Shown: piece by piece, positions 17,002 to 27,358 of the stretch | How the letters are laid out: the number at the start of each line of letters is the position of its first letter | How positions within the stretch are numbered: position 1 is the stretch's first letter | Assembly: GCF_017161265.1 (NCBI RefSeq) | Contig: NZ_CP031393.1 | Coordinates: forward strand, 2,108,001-2,172,000 | Length of the DNA stretch: 64,000 nt | Source: Treponema medium | GTDB lineage: Bacteria > Spirochaetota > Spirochaetia > Treponematales > Treponemataceae | Reading direction: 5' to 3' | Position numbers and translations under genes: made by a program | The notes under the pieces: generated by a model | Databases searched by the model: none | What the model was told of the DNA's origin: nothing | What the model saw: the letters and a program-made list of their open reading frames with translations, nothing else

Positions 17002-18464
17002 TTATGAAAGATCTTTGTACAGCAAGTTTAGCCGAATTAAAAACGTACTTGGAAGAAGGGGCGGTCTCTTCCGTTGACATCGTTCGTGCATTAAAGGCAG
17101 CATATCAGGCGGATGAAAAGCAAACGACGCCGTTGCATGGATTTATTGAGTTTTTTGACGATGCAGAAGCGCAAGCGGAAAAAGCTGATGCACTGCGGAA
17201 AGAAGGCAAAGGGACTGATAAGCCGCTATTAGGCTTGCCCTTTGCAGTAAAAGATAATATTTCAATACGCGGGAAACTCTGTACCTGCTGCAGTAAAATA
17301 TTGGACGGCTACAGAGCCCCGTACAATGCGACGGTTATTACCCGTTTAACGGAGGCTGGCGCAATACCGATTGGTAGAGCAAATATGGATGAGTTTGCGA
17401 TGGGCTCTTCCACCGAATATTCGGTATACGGGCCGTCGCATAATCCTGTAGATCGCGCGCTGACACCCGGTGGCAGTTCGGGCGGTTCCGCAGCGGTGGT
17501 TGCAGGCTTTCAAGTTCCGTTTGCGCTCGGTACGGAAACGGGTGGTTCCGTGCGGCTTCCCGCTTCGTATTGCGGAATATACGGATTAAAACCGACTTAT
17601 GGCGCTATCAGCCGCTACGGTGTGGTTGCATTCGGTTCTTCACTCGACCAAGTAGGACTTTTCGCCCGCTGTGTGGATGATGTCGGTTTGGGGCTTTCCG
17701 TTGCAGCAGGCGCCGACCCGCATGATGAAACGAGTGTTCAATATGATTTTTCTTCCTGCGCACATTTGGAACCATACACTGACAGCGATTTAAAGAAACT
17801 TCGCATTGCATTACCGGTTGAATTTACGCAAGCAAAAGGTTTGGATACGGATGTTGCGGCGCTGTTTGAAAAGTTCCGCAGTTGGTTTGCCTCAAAGGGT
17901 ATTCAAGTCGATCCCGTTTCCATACCGGTGTTGGAATCTGCCATTGCGATGTACTATGTTATTGCGCTTTCCGAGGCATCGAGCAATCTAGCCCGCTTTG
18001 ACGGAATCCGCTACGGCTTACGCGAGGATCCGGGAAAGGGATACGACGAATTATACTGTGCAACCCGTTCTGCCGGTTTCGGCCGCGAGGTAAAACGGCG
18101 CATTATCACCGGAAACTATGTATTATCGCATCATCTGTCGGGAGATTGCTATGAAAGTGCGCTTCGTGTCCGCGCCCGTATGGAAAAAGAGGTCGGGGCG
18201 GTCTTACAGCAGTATGACTTTATTTTCTGTCCGACTGCGCCGACACCGGCATTTAAGCTCGGGGAGCGTGTAAACGATCCGCTTGCGATGTACCTTTCGG
18301 ATTTATTTACAACATTTGTTAATTTATCCCATATTCCGGCGCTGTCGATACCCGCGGGCAAAGCACAGGACGGCCGCCCGATCGGTATGCAAATTGCGGG
18401 CGCGAAGCTTTCTGAAGAAAAAATCTTACGATTGGCAAAAACGTTGGAGGCGGCACGGGTATGA
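16998..18464 (+). CDS. gatA: Asp-tRNA(Asn)/Glu-tRNA(Gln) amidotransferase subunit A
   Basis: 488 residues, the glutamine amidase that frees ammonia for transamidation of mischarged tRNA. The Ser-cisSer-Lys catalytic triad can be read: Lys in FAVKDNIS, the cis-Ser in [12 protein letters not shown], and the nucleophile in [16 protein letters not shown] second conserved stretch is [16 protein letters not shown]. Two starts are possible, the GTG at 16998 overlapping the gatC stop or the ATG at 17004. The stop overlaps the start of gatB. Confidence 0.96.
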   Translation: MIMKDLCTASLAELKTYLEEGAVSSVDIVRALKAAYQADEKQTTPLHGFIEFFDDAEAQAEKADALRKEGKGTDKPLLGLPFAVKDNISIRGKLCTCCSKILDGYRAPYNATVITRLTEAGAIPIGRANMDEFAMGSSTEYSVYGPSHNPVDRALTPGGSSGGSAAVVAGFQVPFALGTETGGSVRLPASYCGIYGLKPTYGAISRYGVVAFGSSLDQVGLFARCVDDVGLGLSVAAGADPHDETSVQYDFSSCAHLEPYTDSDLKKLRIALPVEFTQAKGLDTDVAALFEKFRSWFASKGIQVDPVSIPVLESAIAMYYVIALSEASSNLARFDGIRYGLREDPGKGYDELYCATRSAGFGREVKRRIITGNYVLSHHLSGDCYESALRVRARMEKEVGAVLQQYDFIFCPTAPTPAFKLGERVNDPLAMYLSDLFTTFVNLSHIPALSIPAGKAQDGRPIGMQIAGAKLSEEKILRLAKTLEAARV

Positions 18465-19936
18465 GTTCGGAATTATCCTACGAAGTAATTATCGGCTGTG
18501 AAATTCACTGCCAACTGTTAACAAAGACAAAGGCCTTTTGCTCTTGCGAAAACCGTTACGGCGGAATGCCGAATACCCGTGTTTGTCCGGCTTGTTTGGG
18601 ACTTCCCGGCGCCTTGCCCGTTATCGGCGATGAATATGTGAAACTCGGTATTAAAGCAGGGTTTGCGCTCGGCTGTACCGTTAACGAATTCAGTAAGTTT
18701 GACCGCAAACATTATTTTTATCCCGACTTGGTTAAAGGCTATCAAATTACCCAATTCGATAAACCGATTTGCGAAAACGGTCAGGTTGAAATCAATATGG
18801 CAGCTCCCAATGAACCGCCGCAGATGAGGACAATCAGAATTGAGCGCATTCACCTTGAAGAAGATGCCGGTAAAAGCCTTCACATCGAAGGAGCGCATAG
18901 CTATGTAGACTATAACCGCTGTGGAGTTCCGCTGATCGAAATCGTATCCAAGCCGGATATGAAAAGCCCCGAAGAAGCAGCGCAGTATATGCAGACAATT
19001 CGGGAAATTTTAAAGTTTATCGGCGTTACCGACGGTAATTTGGAAGAAGGTGCGATGCGCTGCGACGCGAACATCAACCTAAAAGTATTTGAAAACGGCA
19101 AAGAATACCGGACGCCGATTTCCGAAGTCAAGAATATGAACTCGTTTAGAACGGTACGCGACGCCTGTGCGTATGAGGTTCAGCGGCAGCTCGAAGAGTT
19201 TAAAACCGATCGGCAAGAGTATTCGGCTGATTTTAAACGTACGATGGGATGGGATGAGCCGAGCGGAAAGACCGTTATCCAGCGTACAAAAAATTCCGCG
19301 CTTGACTACCGTTTTATGCGCGAACCCGATATCCCTTCGCTGATGCTGAGTCGTGAATACATCGATTCGGTATGCAAAACCGTTGGAGAGCTTCCGGCTG
19401 CAAAACGGGAACGGTTTAAGAAAGAATACGGTCTTTCTCAATTCGATGTGGAAACACTGACAACCGAGCGGAGTTTAGCAGAGTGGTTTGAAGCTGCCGC
19501 CGCTCAAACAAAAGACCCCAAAAAAGTTGCTAACTGGGTACTTGCGGAAGTTCTTGCGGTATTAAATGAAAAGCATATCGGACTTGAGCAGCTTCCGTTT
19601 GGTCCCGGCCATATCGCCGAATTGGTAAATGAGCTTGATGCACAGACTATTACCAGCAAGCAGGCAAAGGATGTTTTTGTAGAGATGTTGGAAAGCGGTG
19701 AACATCCCCAGCAGATCATCAAAAACAGGGGATTGACACAAGTAAGTGATGCTGGCGCTATCGAAAAACTGGTGGATGAAGTATTTGCGGCAAATCCTCA
19801 AGCTATTGCCGATTGGAAAAAAGGTAAAACCAATGTCGCCGGTTGGTTGATGGGGCAAGTGATGAAAAAGTCGCAAGGCAAGGCAAACCCCAACCAGACG
19901 ACGGAACTGGTACGAAAAAAACTGGCAGCATTATAA
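18461..19936 (+). CDS. gatB: Asp-tRNA(Asn)/Glu-tRNA(Gln) amidotransferase subunit B
   Basis: 491 residues. GatB binds the mischarged tRNA and activates its side chain with ATP. Landmarks: the opening [13 protein letters not shown], a Cys-rich Zn-type region CSCENRYG...CPACLG, the [18 protein letters not shown] signature and a C-terminal YqeY-like tail ([17 protein letters not shown]). The presence of gatCAB indicates that Gln-tRNA and/or Asn-tRNA are made indirectly in this organism. A clear terminator follows. Confidence 0.96.
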   Translation: MSSELSYEVIIGCEIHCQLLTKTKAFCSCENRYGGMPNTRVCPACLGLPGALPVIGDEYVKLGIKAGFALGCTVNEFSKFDRKHYFYPDLVKGYQITQFDKPICENGQVEINMAAPNEPPQMRTIRIERIHLEEDAGKSLHIEGAHSYVDYNRCGVPLIEIVSKPDMKSPEEAAQYMQTIREILKFIGVTDGNLEEGAMRCDANINLKVFENGKEYRTPISEVKNMNSFRTVRDACAYEVQRQLEEFKTDRQEYSADFKRTMGWDEPSGKTVIQRTKNSALDYRFMREPDIPSLMLSREYIDSVCKTVGELPAAKRERFKKEYGLSQFDVETLTTERSLAEWFEAAAAQTKDPKKVANWVLAEVLAVLNEKHIGLEQLPFGPGHIAELVNELDAQTITSKQAKDVFVEMLESGEHPQQIIKNRGLTQVSDAGAIEKLVDEVFAANPQAIADWKKGKTNVAGWLMGQVMKKSQGKANPNQTTELVRKKLAAL

Positions 19937-19948
19937 AATGAGACAAAA

Positions 19949-19980
19949 ACACCCTCTAAGAATTGTTTTTTAGAGGGTGT
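19949..19980 (+). terminator. Terminator of gatCAB
   Basis: ACACCCTCTAA (19949-19959) pairs perfectly with TTAGAGGGTGT (19970-19980), 12 bp after the gatB stop. The 220 bp from here to the cyclase gene hold no gene. Confidence 0.8.
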
Positions 19981-20203
19981 ATAGTACCATACCGGCGGCG
20001 TTACATATATTAAAGAACAATAACCATGGTTCTTTTTTTTAAACTTTTATATTTCTTGGGTATATCTATCCTTGTAGTAAATAGAAAGTTGTAGTAGAAT
20101 TATTCAGTAATAGTCATAGAATATAATGTGTTAAATGTATAAAACGGCTCATTGTATGTATTTTCTTAGGAAAACTATGATCATTCCGAGTACGGAGAAA
20201 AAA

Positions 20204-22108
20204 ATGTCAGGGCAAAATGAAAAAATGAAGCAGGAGAAAGTACGCTTTCCTATTGGAGCAAAGTTGGTTATAATGATTTCCATTTTGCTCATTATTGCAC
20301 TTGGTACGATTACCCTGTTGGTAACATTATTTGGAAGTGAAGATGTTCAAATCACAGCCGAAGAAAACAATCGAACGGTCAATGCGCAGGCGGCAAGTTC
20401 CGTCGAAAATGAACTAGCTTCTATTAGAGCAAATGCTTTTCTGTTATTAGATCTCATCAATACAGCTGACAGTTCAAGCAGTTTTGCAAAGCAAGCCGCT
20501 TCTTTTTATTTTGAACGAAATCCTTCGGTTGCCGCCGTTCTGGTTACCGATTCGCGGCGTCCCGACGGTATCGATCGTACGTTGCTGAATACGACGTTCT
20601 TTTTATCCCATGAGCTTGATCCTTCTCTTGTAGAAACGTTTTTAAAGCAGGAACGGGAATCGGCAACTCAAGTGGAGCAGGGGATTATGAAAATCCTCAA
20701 CGCTGCACCTCTTTTTAATCAACCGATGCTGGTCTTATTTTATCCATATAGAGAAAAAGGCCTTGCACAAGGGCTTGCAGTATTCTTTTCTGCAGAAAAG
20801 CTTTCCGACGGGTTCGGGCAAGGAACATTACAGACAACGTACCTCGTGAACGATACGGGGGATGTGCTTATTCATTCCGATTTTGATCTTATCCGCCGCG
20901 GTGCAAATGTGGCCTCTTTCCCGCTGTTTACTCAGATGCGTGAAAACGGAGATACCAACCGGCAAATGCTGTTTCAAGATGAGACCGGTAAAAAATATTT
21001 TGGTTCCTATACACGGCTTTCGCTTGGAGATGCGGCGGTTCTTACGACTGCAGAAGCTGCACAGGTGCTTGAACCTGTCAATGATACGGCAAAGCGGAAC
21101 CTTTATTTAAGCATCGCGGTACTCGCGCTTTCGGCAATGTTCGTGTGGTTTTTATCAAAGACCATCAGTACACCGATTAAGCTTTTGACCGTTGCCGCTC
21201 ATCAGATTGAAGCGGGTGAATATGAGCTTGACTTAAAGCCGAAGACACAAGATGAAGTTGGGCTTTTAACTTCAAGTTTCGTACAGATGGGAAAAGGTCT
21301 TGCAGAACGGGAGCGTTTAAAGGATTCGTTTGGCAGATTTATCAATAAAGAGATCGCAGAGCTTGCTGCTCAGGGACGGCTGGCACTCGGCGGTGAAACG
21401 AAGGAAACAACAATCTTCTTTTCTGATATTCGTTCTTTTACCGCTATTTCCGAAAAACTTGAACCGTTTGAAGTTGTCGGCTTTTTGAATGAATACATGA
21501 CTCAGATGGTTGAATGTGTCAACGACACGCATGGCGTTGTTGATAAGTTTATCGGTGATGCGATTATGGCAGTGTGGGGTGCGCCGACGAGTTCCGGCTC
21601 TCCGCGTGAAGATGCGTTGAATTGTATCCGTGCTGCGCTCCGTATGCGAGCGGCTCTTATGCAATTTAATCGCGGACGGGGCGGTGATAAAAAGCCGATT
21701 ATCCGCATCGGATGCGGTATTAATTCGGGGCATGTCGTTGCAGGACAAATCGGTTCTCAAAAGCGTATGGAATATACGGTTATCGGCGATGCGGTTAACC
21801 TTGCGTCTCGAACGGAAGCTTTGAATAAACCGATGGGTACCGATATCCTTATCACCGAATATACCTATAAGCTGGTACAGGATCAGGTTCTGGTAGAAGA
21901 AATGCCGTCAGTTACCGTCAAAGGAAAAGAAAAGCCGCTCCGCATGTTTGCGGTTATTAATATGCCCAACGAAAAAGGTATTCCGGGTGCAGGTGAAAAA
22001 GGCCCAACGAGTCTTAATCAGATTAGAAAGGTTTTGGGAATCCCTATTCCTGATTTTGCAAAGGTAAATCTCAATGAAGACGAAAAAAAATACAAAATCC
22101 AATCCTAG
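20204..22108 (+). CDS. Membrane adenylate cyclase with HAMP domain
   Basis: About 634 residues from the ATG at 20204, preceded by GGAG; an upstream in-frame ATG at 20135 lacks a ribosome binding site. A cytoplasmic start is followed by a transmembrane helix (LVIMISILLIIALGTITLLV), an extracytoplasmic sensor region of about 270 residues, a second helix (LYLSIAVLALSAMFVWFL), a HAMP domain (STPIKLLTVAAHQIEAGEY) and a complete class III cyclase domain. The cyclase has both metal Asp motifs (IFFSDIRSFT, DKFIGDAIMAVWG) and the DAVNLASR Asn/Arg pair. It is the first gene of an overlapping trio with the FecR-like and outer membrane proteins, suggesting cAMP output tied to an envelope assembly. Confidence 0.9.
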   Translation: MSGQNEKMKQEKVRFPIGAKLVIMISILLIIALGTITLLVTLFGSEDVQITAEENNRTVNAQAASSVENELASIRANAFLLLDLINTADSSSSFAKQAASFYFERNPSVAAVLVTDSRRPDGIDRTLLNTTFFLSHELDPSLVETFLKQERESATQVEQGIMKILNAAPLFNQPMLVLFYPYREKGLAQGLAVFFSAEKLSDGFGQGTLQTTYLVNDTGDVLIHSDFDLIRRGANVASFPLFTQMRENGDTNRQMLFQDETGKKYFGSYTRLSLGDAAVLTTAEAAQVLEPVNDTAKRNLYLSIAVLALSAMFVWFLSKTISTPIKLLTVAAHQIEAGEYELDLKPKTQDEVGLLTSSFVQMGKGLAERERLKDSFGRFINKEIAELAAQGRLALGGETKETTIFFSDIRSFTAISEKLEPFEVVGFLNEYMTQMVECVNDTHGVVDKFIGDAIMAVWGAPTSSGSPREDALNCIRAALRMRAALMQFNRGRGGDKKPIIRIGCGINSGHVVAGQIGSQKRMEYTVIGDAVNLASRTEALNKPMGTDILITEYTYKLVQDQVLVEEMPSVTVKGKEKPLRMFAVINMPNEKGIPGAGEKGPTSLNQIRKVLGIPIPDFAKVNLNEDEKKYKIQS

Positions 22109-24845
22109 TTTTACAAATGTCGGCGCGGATATTTCCGTTGTTGTCTTGTCGCTGTTGGTAATTTTTGTATCTTCTTTTTTATTTGTGAAAAACTTAAATA
22201 GAACGTTTTCACGTAACGACAAGACACCGGTTGCAACCATAACTTTTAAGTATAAATCGGTGCAGCGTAAGTTTCTTGACCGTGCCGTTTGGGATCGTCC
22301 TCAGCAGAATTCTCCTGTGTATAATGGTGATACCATACGTACGTCCCCTGAGGCGGAAGCGACATTATATTTTGTCGACCGCAATGTTGTTGAACTCGGT
22401 TCGAGTACGATGATTCAAGTATTTGTCAATAATGAAGAATCCCGAATCGATCTGGCAAGCGGACTTGTGTCGGTTGAAACCTCAGACTCTTCCAATATGC
22501 TGATTAGTTCTGAAAATACCACCGCAAAGATTTCAAAAGGTTCTTCGTTCCGTGCGGATAAAAGCGGTGAGGGAAATCTACAGCTCGTTGTAGAAAAAGG
22601 TGAAGCAGCCGTTACCGGACAGGAGGGAGGAGCGCAATCGGCGCTACTGACACAGGGTGCGGTTATACAGACGGGAATACAAGCGCCTCTGGTAGTAGTT
22701 ACTCCCGGCAAAAATGTGCGATTACTCAATCAAAGTGGAAACGGTGTCGATGTTCCCTTTCAATGGCAAAGTTCTTTGCCTGCCGGCGAAGAATTAATAC
22801 TTGAAACTTCACCGCTGAGTAATTTTTCCGATGAAGTGCAAAAGTATACACTTGCCGATTTGACGGAATATACACTTGCAAAGCAAAACCGATCATTTTA
22901 CTGGAGATTGTATGCTGCAACAGGCGATGAGTCCGCTGTTAATGCTCAATCCGGTAAGGTGAATATTATTGCCGCTCCAGCTCCGTTGTTGTTAGAACCG
23001 GCAGTCGAAGCGCAGTATACATATACGTCGGCACCTCCTGCCATCCGTTTCTTATGGGAGGGAAATTCCCTTGTCGCTTCTTATTTATTGGAAGTTGCCG
23101 ACAATCCTGAACTGAAAAATCCCCAATTAAGCCGGTTTGTCAATACACAGTCGCTTACGTTGTCTGATTTTGCTGAAGGAACGTGGTATTGGCGTGTTAC
23201 TCCTCGGTATCTTATCGGTGTTGACAGTACTCCTGAATCATCGAAAGTAGGATTCTTCCATGTAGAACAGCAGTCCGCCGCGGCTGAAACTCCGCAGGTG
23301 TTGTTTCCGCAGGCAACGGCAGAAACCGCGCATGGAAAAGAGATGTCTTTTGCATGGAAAAATATCTCTGAAACAAAGTCTTATCGGCTTAAAGTCGCAA
23401 AAGACGCTGAAATGAAAACAATCGTCGTGGATAAAATTGTTGAAACGAATTCTTTTAAACTTGACGATGCTGCAGCGGTTTTGCCTAACGGTGATTATTA
23501 TTGGACAGTATCGGGAATCGATTCAAAGGGAACTGAGATGGCGACTTCAGCGCCGATTAAATTTCAAACGATTAATACCGATTATGCATTGCGCGGTATT
23601 TTTCCGCCTAACGGATACATACTTGCCGATACGCTTTGTCCGGATACCCGATTTACTTGGAAAACAAATGTCGAAACGGAAAAACATTTTCAGGTTTCTT
23701 CTTCCAAAGATTTCTCGACACTTGCTGTTGATGTAAAAACATCGGGGAATGGTATTGAAGGTATCTCTCTACCGCATGGTCAGTGGTATTGGCGGGTTGT
23801 CGCTAATAGTGAAGTAGGCTTGGTAAAGGCTGAAACAAAGTATTTTACTATTGCGTCGCCGTTAGAAAGGCCGAATTTATTTGATATCGGAAGCACCGTT
23901 ATTGTTTTCCCTGAAGGAAAAACAAAATTCGCATGGTCGCCGGTTAAGGGCGCTGATTATTATCAGGTGCGTATTACGAAAATTGGTGATGAAGATTCTC
24001 CGCTATATGAAAATTTATTTATCACCGAAACTCAAGTTGAAATTGCTTTACAACGTGTCGTAGAAGGAAACTATCGGATTAGCATTCAAGGCTTTGCTTC
24101 AGCTTCTGTAACGTCAACACGGCGGTATGGTTTAGCTGTCGATCATAACTTCACACTCAAGCATCTAAAGTCTGTAGAACTGTTGTATCCGGCTGATGGT
24201 ACAAAAATAAGTGGGTTGGATGCCGCACTCAATCCGTTTACCTTTAAATGGGAGTCGGTTGTTCCTCCCGCCTCATCGAAACTTATATTGAGAAAATCCG
24301 GTACTGCTAACCCTGTTTTTGAAGTATCCAATCCTGCTACTGCAGTACAAGCACCGCCGCTTGAACAGGGCAGATATACTTGGGAAGTAAAAGCTGTTGT
24401 GCCGGAAGGATTTGATATTTCATCGCGTAAACGATTTACGTTTACTGTTTCACCGATACCGCCGCTTCCACCTGCTGCGTTCAGCTTTCCAACTGCAAAT
24501 GCCGTGTTGGATGCTGCTTTCTTTAAGTCAAACCGAAGTATCGAGTTTAGATGGAACTCAGTGAATGATGCTACCCATTATCGTTTTAAGCTTTCTGATT
24601 CTTCCGGGCGCTCAATATTTACAGCCGATATCCGTTCAGATGGTAAAGGGCAGCAGGCTGTCAGCTTTAAAGATATCGCGAGATTATCCCGTGGAACTTT
24701 CTCTGCAGAAGTGAGAGCGCAGCGGCGGCTAAGTAATGGAAAAGTATTCCAAGATGGTACTGTCGCCCGTATACGTTTTCAAATAGATATTCCTAAGGGA
24801 AGAACGGTATCGACAGATGAAACGGGAGTTTTATATGGAAAATAA
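22074..24845 (+). CDS. Large FecR-domain surface/periplasmic protein with tandem beta-sandwich repeats
   Basis: 923 residues. One N-terminal membrane anchor (VVVLSLLVIFVSSFLFV) is followed by a FecR-type domain (about residues 60-200: NSPVYNGDTIRTSPEAEATL, VVELGSSTMIQV). Then about six or seven Fn3-like units follow, each ending in an aromatic strand: GTWYWRVTPRY, GDYYWTVSGID, GQWYWRVVANS, GNYRISIQGFA, GRYTWEVKAVV, GTFSAEVRAQR. FecR domains often respond to surface ligands or peptidoglycan stress. The start lies within the end of the cyclase gene, and the stop lies inside the next gene, so the three are probably co-translated. The function of the trio is unknown. Confidence 0.8.
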   Translation: MKTKKNTKSNPSFTNVGADISVVVLSLLVIFVSSFLFVKNLNRTFSRNDKTPVATITFKYKSVQRKFLDRAVWDRPQQNSPVYNGDTIRTSPEAEATLYFVDRNVVELGSSTMIQVFVNNEESRIDLASGLVSVETSDSSNMLISSENTTAKISKGSSFRADKSGEGNLQLVVEKGEAAVTGQEGGAQSALLTQGAVIQTGIQAPLVVVTPGKNVRLLNQSGNGVDVPFQWQSSLPAGEELILETSPLSNFSDEVQKYTLADLTEYTLAKQNRSFYWRLYAATGDESAVNAQSGKVNIIAAPAPLLLEPAVEAQYTYTSAPPAIRFLWEGNSLVASYLLEVADNPELKNPQLSRFVNTQSLTLSDFAEGTWYWRVTPRYLIGVDSTPESSKVGFFHVEQQSAAAETPQVLFPQATAETAHGKEMSFAWKNISETKSYRLKVAKDAEMKTIVVDKIVETNSFKLDDAAAVLPNGDYYWTVSGIDSKGTEMATSAPIKFQTINTDYALRGIFPPNGYILADTLCPDTRFTWKTNVETEKHFQVSSSKDFSTLAVDVKTSGNGIEGISLPHGQWYWRVVANSEVGLVKAETKYFTIASPLERPNLFDIGSTVIVFPEGKTKFAWSPVKGADYYQVRITKIGDEDSPLYENLFITETQVEIALQRVVEGNYRISIQGFASASVTSTRRYGLAVDHNFTLKHLKSVELLYPADGTKISGLDAALNPFTFKWESVVPPASSKLILRKSGTANPVFEVSNPATAVQAPPLEQGRYTWEVKAVVPEGFDISSRKRFTFTVSPIPPLPPAAFSFPTANAVLDAAFFKSNRSIEFRWNSVNDATHYRFKLSDSSGRSIFTADIRSDGKGQQAVSFKDIARLSRGTFSAEVRAQRRLSNGKVFQDGTVARIRFQIDIPKGRTVSTDETGVLYGK

Positions 24846-26058
24846 GTATGGTTTACTTGTTGGTATCCTCTTGCTTTGTTTTATTCCCTTGTCTGCTCAG
24901 CAGACTGCTGATTCTGCACAGGATGTAAAAACAGCAGCAAATGAAAAGAAAAATTATTTTCTCAAGGAAACTGATAAGGGTGTCATGCTTGTGCAGCGGC
25001 TTTCTTGGGAAGCGTTGGATGATATTCTGGGATTCGAATTTGAACTTGAACAGCAGGATAGAAAAACGAAAGTATGGCGCGTGATAGATAAACGTACCGT
25101 AAAAACGAATTATGCAGACGTTTCTTTGCCTCCGGGGGATTACCGTTTCCGTGTACGAGTTATCAATCTTTTAGGGCAAAAAGAAGACGCGAGTCCATAT
25201 CGTAACTTTGCTATTCGAATTGCTTATCAGCCGGAAGTTACTACGATTTCTCCGCAAGTTATCAACTTCGATGAGTTGGAAGATCACACGCTTACCATAA
25301 CCGGTAAAAATTTTCATGAAGAGACGTCTTTTATTCTTACAAATAATTTCAGTGGGTCGGTTTTGCGTGGAACTATTATGGAGATAAAAGATGACGGCAC
25401 GCATGCAGTCGTTGCCTTTGAATTTATGAAGGCAAATCCGGGAACCTATACCTTTGCCGCGGTTGATCCGAGTGATTTGTTAGCAGAAAAAGATGATATT
25501 GTTTTCCGATTCCAAAAGCCGATCGATATATTTCTTTCCGGCAACTATGTTTTTAATGGCTTTATCGGAAATCAAGTATTGTCAAAAAAAGATTATTTTA
25601 ATACGAATATCGCACCTTTGGCGGGCGGTATACGGCTGACTGTTGTTCCAATAAAGCGGTTGTACGGGAATTTCGGTTTTAATCTTACCGGTTCCGGCAC
25701 CTATTTAAAGAATAAAACAGACGGTTATACACTAAGTGCGGGATTGTTATTTGCTCAATTGAATGCCGCTTATTTCTACCCCATTATTAAACATCGGTTG
25801 GTATTCGATGCGCATGCCGGATTGGGTACTATGTTTCTCGTGAATACCCAGTTTATCTACAATGCGACAGAAAAGATAACAAGCGATAAGGCATGGTATT
25901 GGGGATTAACTTTTAATATCGGTACGGCTTTGTATGTGTATGTATATAAAAAGCTATACGTGGAAATCAATGTTGACCATGTTATTCCTATTCGGAGGGG
26001 AAACGGCTTCCCGAAATATATCATCCAGCCTCAGTTAGGTATAGGATGGGAGTTCTAA
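24835..26058 (+). CDS. Outer membrane beta-barrel protein with IPT-like N-terminal region
   Basis: 407 residues from the ATG at 24835 (GGGAG 8 nt upstream). A signal peptide is clear: YGLLVGILLLCFIPLSAQQ. Two small beta domains follow, the second opening PEVTTISPQVINFDELEDHT, which reads like an IPT/TIG fold. The last 180 residues alternate hydrophobic and polar residues and end in a terminal Phe (PQLGIGWEF), the usual sign of a BAM-inserted barrel. It is the third member of the cyclase/FecR/barrel trio. Confidence 0.78.
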   Translation: MENKYGLLVGILLLCFIPLSAQQTADSAQDVKTAANEKKNYFLKETDKGVMLVQRLSWEALDDILGFEFELEQQDRKTKVWRVIDKRTVKTNYADVSLPPGDYRFRVRVINLLGQKEDASPYRNFAIRIAYQPEVTTISPQVINFDELEDHTLTITGKNFHEETSFILTNNFSGSVLRGTIMEIKDDGTHAVVAFEFMKANPGTYTFAAVDPSDLLAEKDDIVFRFQKPIDIFLSGNYVFNGFIGNQVLSKKDYFNTNIAPLAGGIRLTVVPIKRLYGNFGFNLTGSGTYLKNKTDGYTLSAGLLFAQLNAAYFYPIIKHRLVFDAHAGLGTMFLVNTQFIYNATEKITSDKAWYWGLTFNIGTALYVYVYKKLYVEINVDHVIPIRRGNGFPKYIIQPQLGIGWEF

Positions 26059-26105
26059 AAAACCGTTACACTCTGCAAAAGTCGGAAGTTTTTATAAGTT
26101 TTCTC

Positions 26106-27032
26106 TTAATCCTGATATTCGATTGGTTCTACCATTCGATCTTTTGATAGAACCGTATTGGGGAATATCTCTTGTGCGTCTTTAAGCAGCTGCTTTAAGT
26201 CATAGTCCGTATAACGGGGACTGTAGTGAATCAGCGCCATCTTTTTGACTGCGGCGTCCCGTGCAATTTGAGCAGCCTGTGTACAGGTCATGTGCTTTTT
26301 TTCGGCAGCATCCTGTTCCATACCTTTTGCAAACATAGATTCGCAGACTAAGAAGTCGGAGCCGGCAACCTCCGGCGCGATGCTCGGAAGATATTTTGTA
26401 TCGGTTACAAAGCTGAATTTTCTGCCGCTCCGAGGCGGACCGAGTACTTGGCTGCTTTCTACAACAGTACCGTCTGCCGCTTCTACTGCCATTCCTGCCT
26501 GTAGCTTTGACCAGAGTGGTCCGCAGGGGACATTAAGTCTGCGCGCCGCTTCGGGATCGAATGCTCCCGGCCGTGGGAATTCCTCAAATACGTAGCCGAG
26601 ACAAGGCTTGGTATGTTCAAGCCAGAACGCTCGCACTTGAAACTCATCGGTTTTATATACAATGCCGGGTTCGGAAACTTCTTGAATGATAATTTCGTAA
26701 TTGATATACATATCGAGAACTTGCCGACTTGTTTCGACATATTCTTTAATTTTCGGGGGGCCGATAATGTAGAGCGGCTCATCACGGTCAACCTGCGCCG
26801 ATAGCATCAAAATTCCCGGCAACCCCGTTACGTGATCCGCATGGGTATGGCTGATAAAGATGGTATTGATTTTTTTCCATCGGAGATTTAGGCGGCGCAG
26901 GGAAACTTGTGTGCCTTCTCCCGCATCAAAAAGAAATAAATCGCCTTCACGGCGAAGCAGCACTGAAGTAAGATGACGGTACGGTAAAGGCATCATGCCT
27001 CCGCAGCCCAAGATAAACGCTTCAAGATTCAT
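26106..27032 (-). CDS. rnz: Ribonuclease Z (tRNA 3'-end processing)
   Basis: 308 residues from the ATG at 27032; the frame extends further upstream but that part would overlap tRNA-Val and is rejected. The metallo-beta-lactamase fold carries the Zn motif SHTHADHVTGLPG, the Asp in FVTDTKY, and the C-terminal His in LIHYSPRYTD; the opening AFILGCGGMMPLPYRH is typical. RNase Z removes 3' trailers from tRNA precursors whose CCA is not encoded, which fits the neighbouring tRNA lacking CCA. A -10 box TATACT ends 11 nt before the ATG and there is no Shine-Dalgarno sequence. Confidence 0.94.
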   Translation of the reverse strand: MNLEAFILGCGGMMPLPYRHLTSVLLRREGDLFLFDAGEGTQVSLRRLNLRWKKINTIFISHTHADHVTGLPGILMLSAQVDRDEPLYIIGPPKIKEYVETSRQVLDMYINYEIIIQEVSEPGIVYKTDEFQVRAFWLEHTKPCLGYVFEEFPRPGAFDPEAARRLNVPCGPLWSKLQAGMAVEAADGTVVESSQVLGPPRSGRKFSFVTDTKYLPSIAPEVAGSDFLVCESMFAKGMEQDAAEKKHMTCTQAAQIARDAAVKKMALIHYSPRYTDYDLKQLLKDAQEIFPNTVLSKDRMVEPIEYQD

Positions 27033-27043
27033 AGATGGGAAAC

Positions 27044-27072
27044 AGTATACCTGTTTTGGGGCTTGACGTAAA
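27044..27072 (-). promoter_or_regulatory. Promoter of rnz (near-leaderless)
   Basis: Minus strand: TTTACG (27067-27072), 17-bp spacer, TATACT (27044-27049), then 11 nt to the ATG. Its -35 box overlaps the -35 box of the divergent tRNA promoter. Confidence 0.6.
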
Positions 27073-27091
27073 TAGTAAAATAAGATAAACT
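27063..27091 (+). promoter_or_regulatory. Promoter of tRNA-Val
   Basis: TTGACG (27063-27068), 17-bp spacer, TAAACT (27086-27091), 22 bp upstream of the mature tRNA 5' end. Confidence 0.6.
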
Positions 27092-27113
27092 CTTTTTGTT
27101 GTTTATCACAAGC

Positions 27114-27187
27114 GGGCAATTAGCTCAGTTGGTTAGAGTACAAGCATGACACGCTTGGGGTCGCTGGTTCGATTCCAGCATTGCCCA
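27114..27187 (+). tRNA. tRNA-Val (GAC anticodon)
   Basis: A complete cloverleaf of 74 nt. Acceptor GGGCAAT pairs with ATTGCCC plus discriminator A. The D arm is GCTC-AGTTGGTTA-GAGT with one wobble pair. The anticodon stem CAAGC/GCTTG encloses the loop ATGACAC, giving anticodon GAC. The T arm is GCTGG-TTCGATT-CCAGC. The 3' CCA is not encoded. It is divergent from rnz. Confidence 0.95.
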
Positions 27188-27358
27188 TATCCCACCGCAT
27201 AATGTCTAATCGAACAATTGGTATGCAGTATTGATATTCCTGATGCATTCCGAACAAAGATACGGCTTATTATTTTATGTCCTGTTCCGCAAGCGAATGT
27301 GCATAAGCTCGTACACAGGTTTATCCCCCGACGCAGAGCATCGGGAGATACTGATTTT

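Noticed and set aside
27033-27119. Upstream extension of rnz by 29 codons
   Set aside because: It would run into tRNA-Val and across both promoters; family proteins start at the inner Met.
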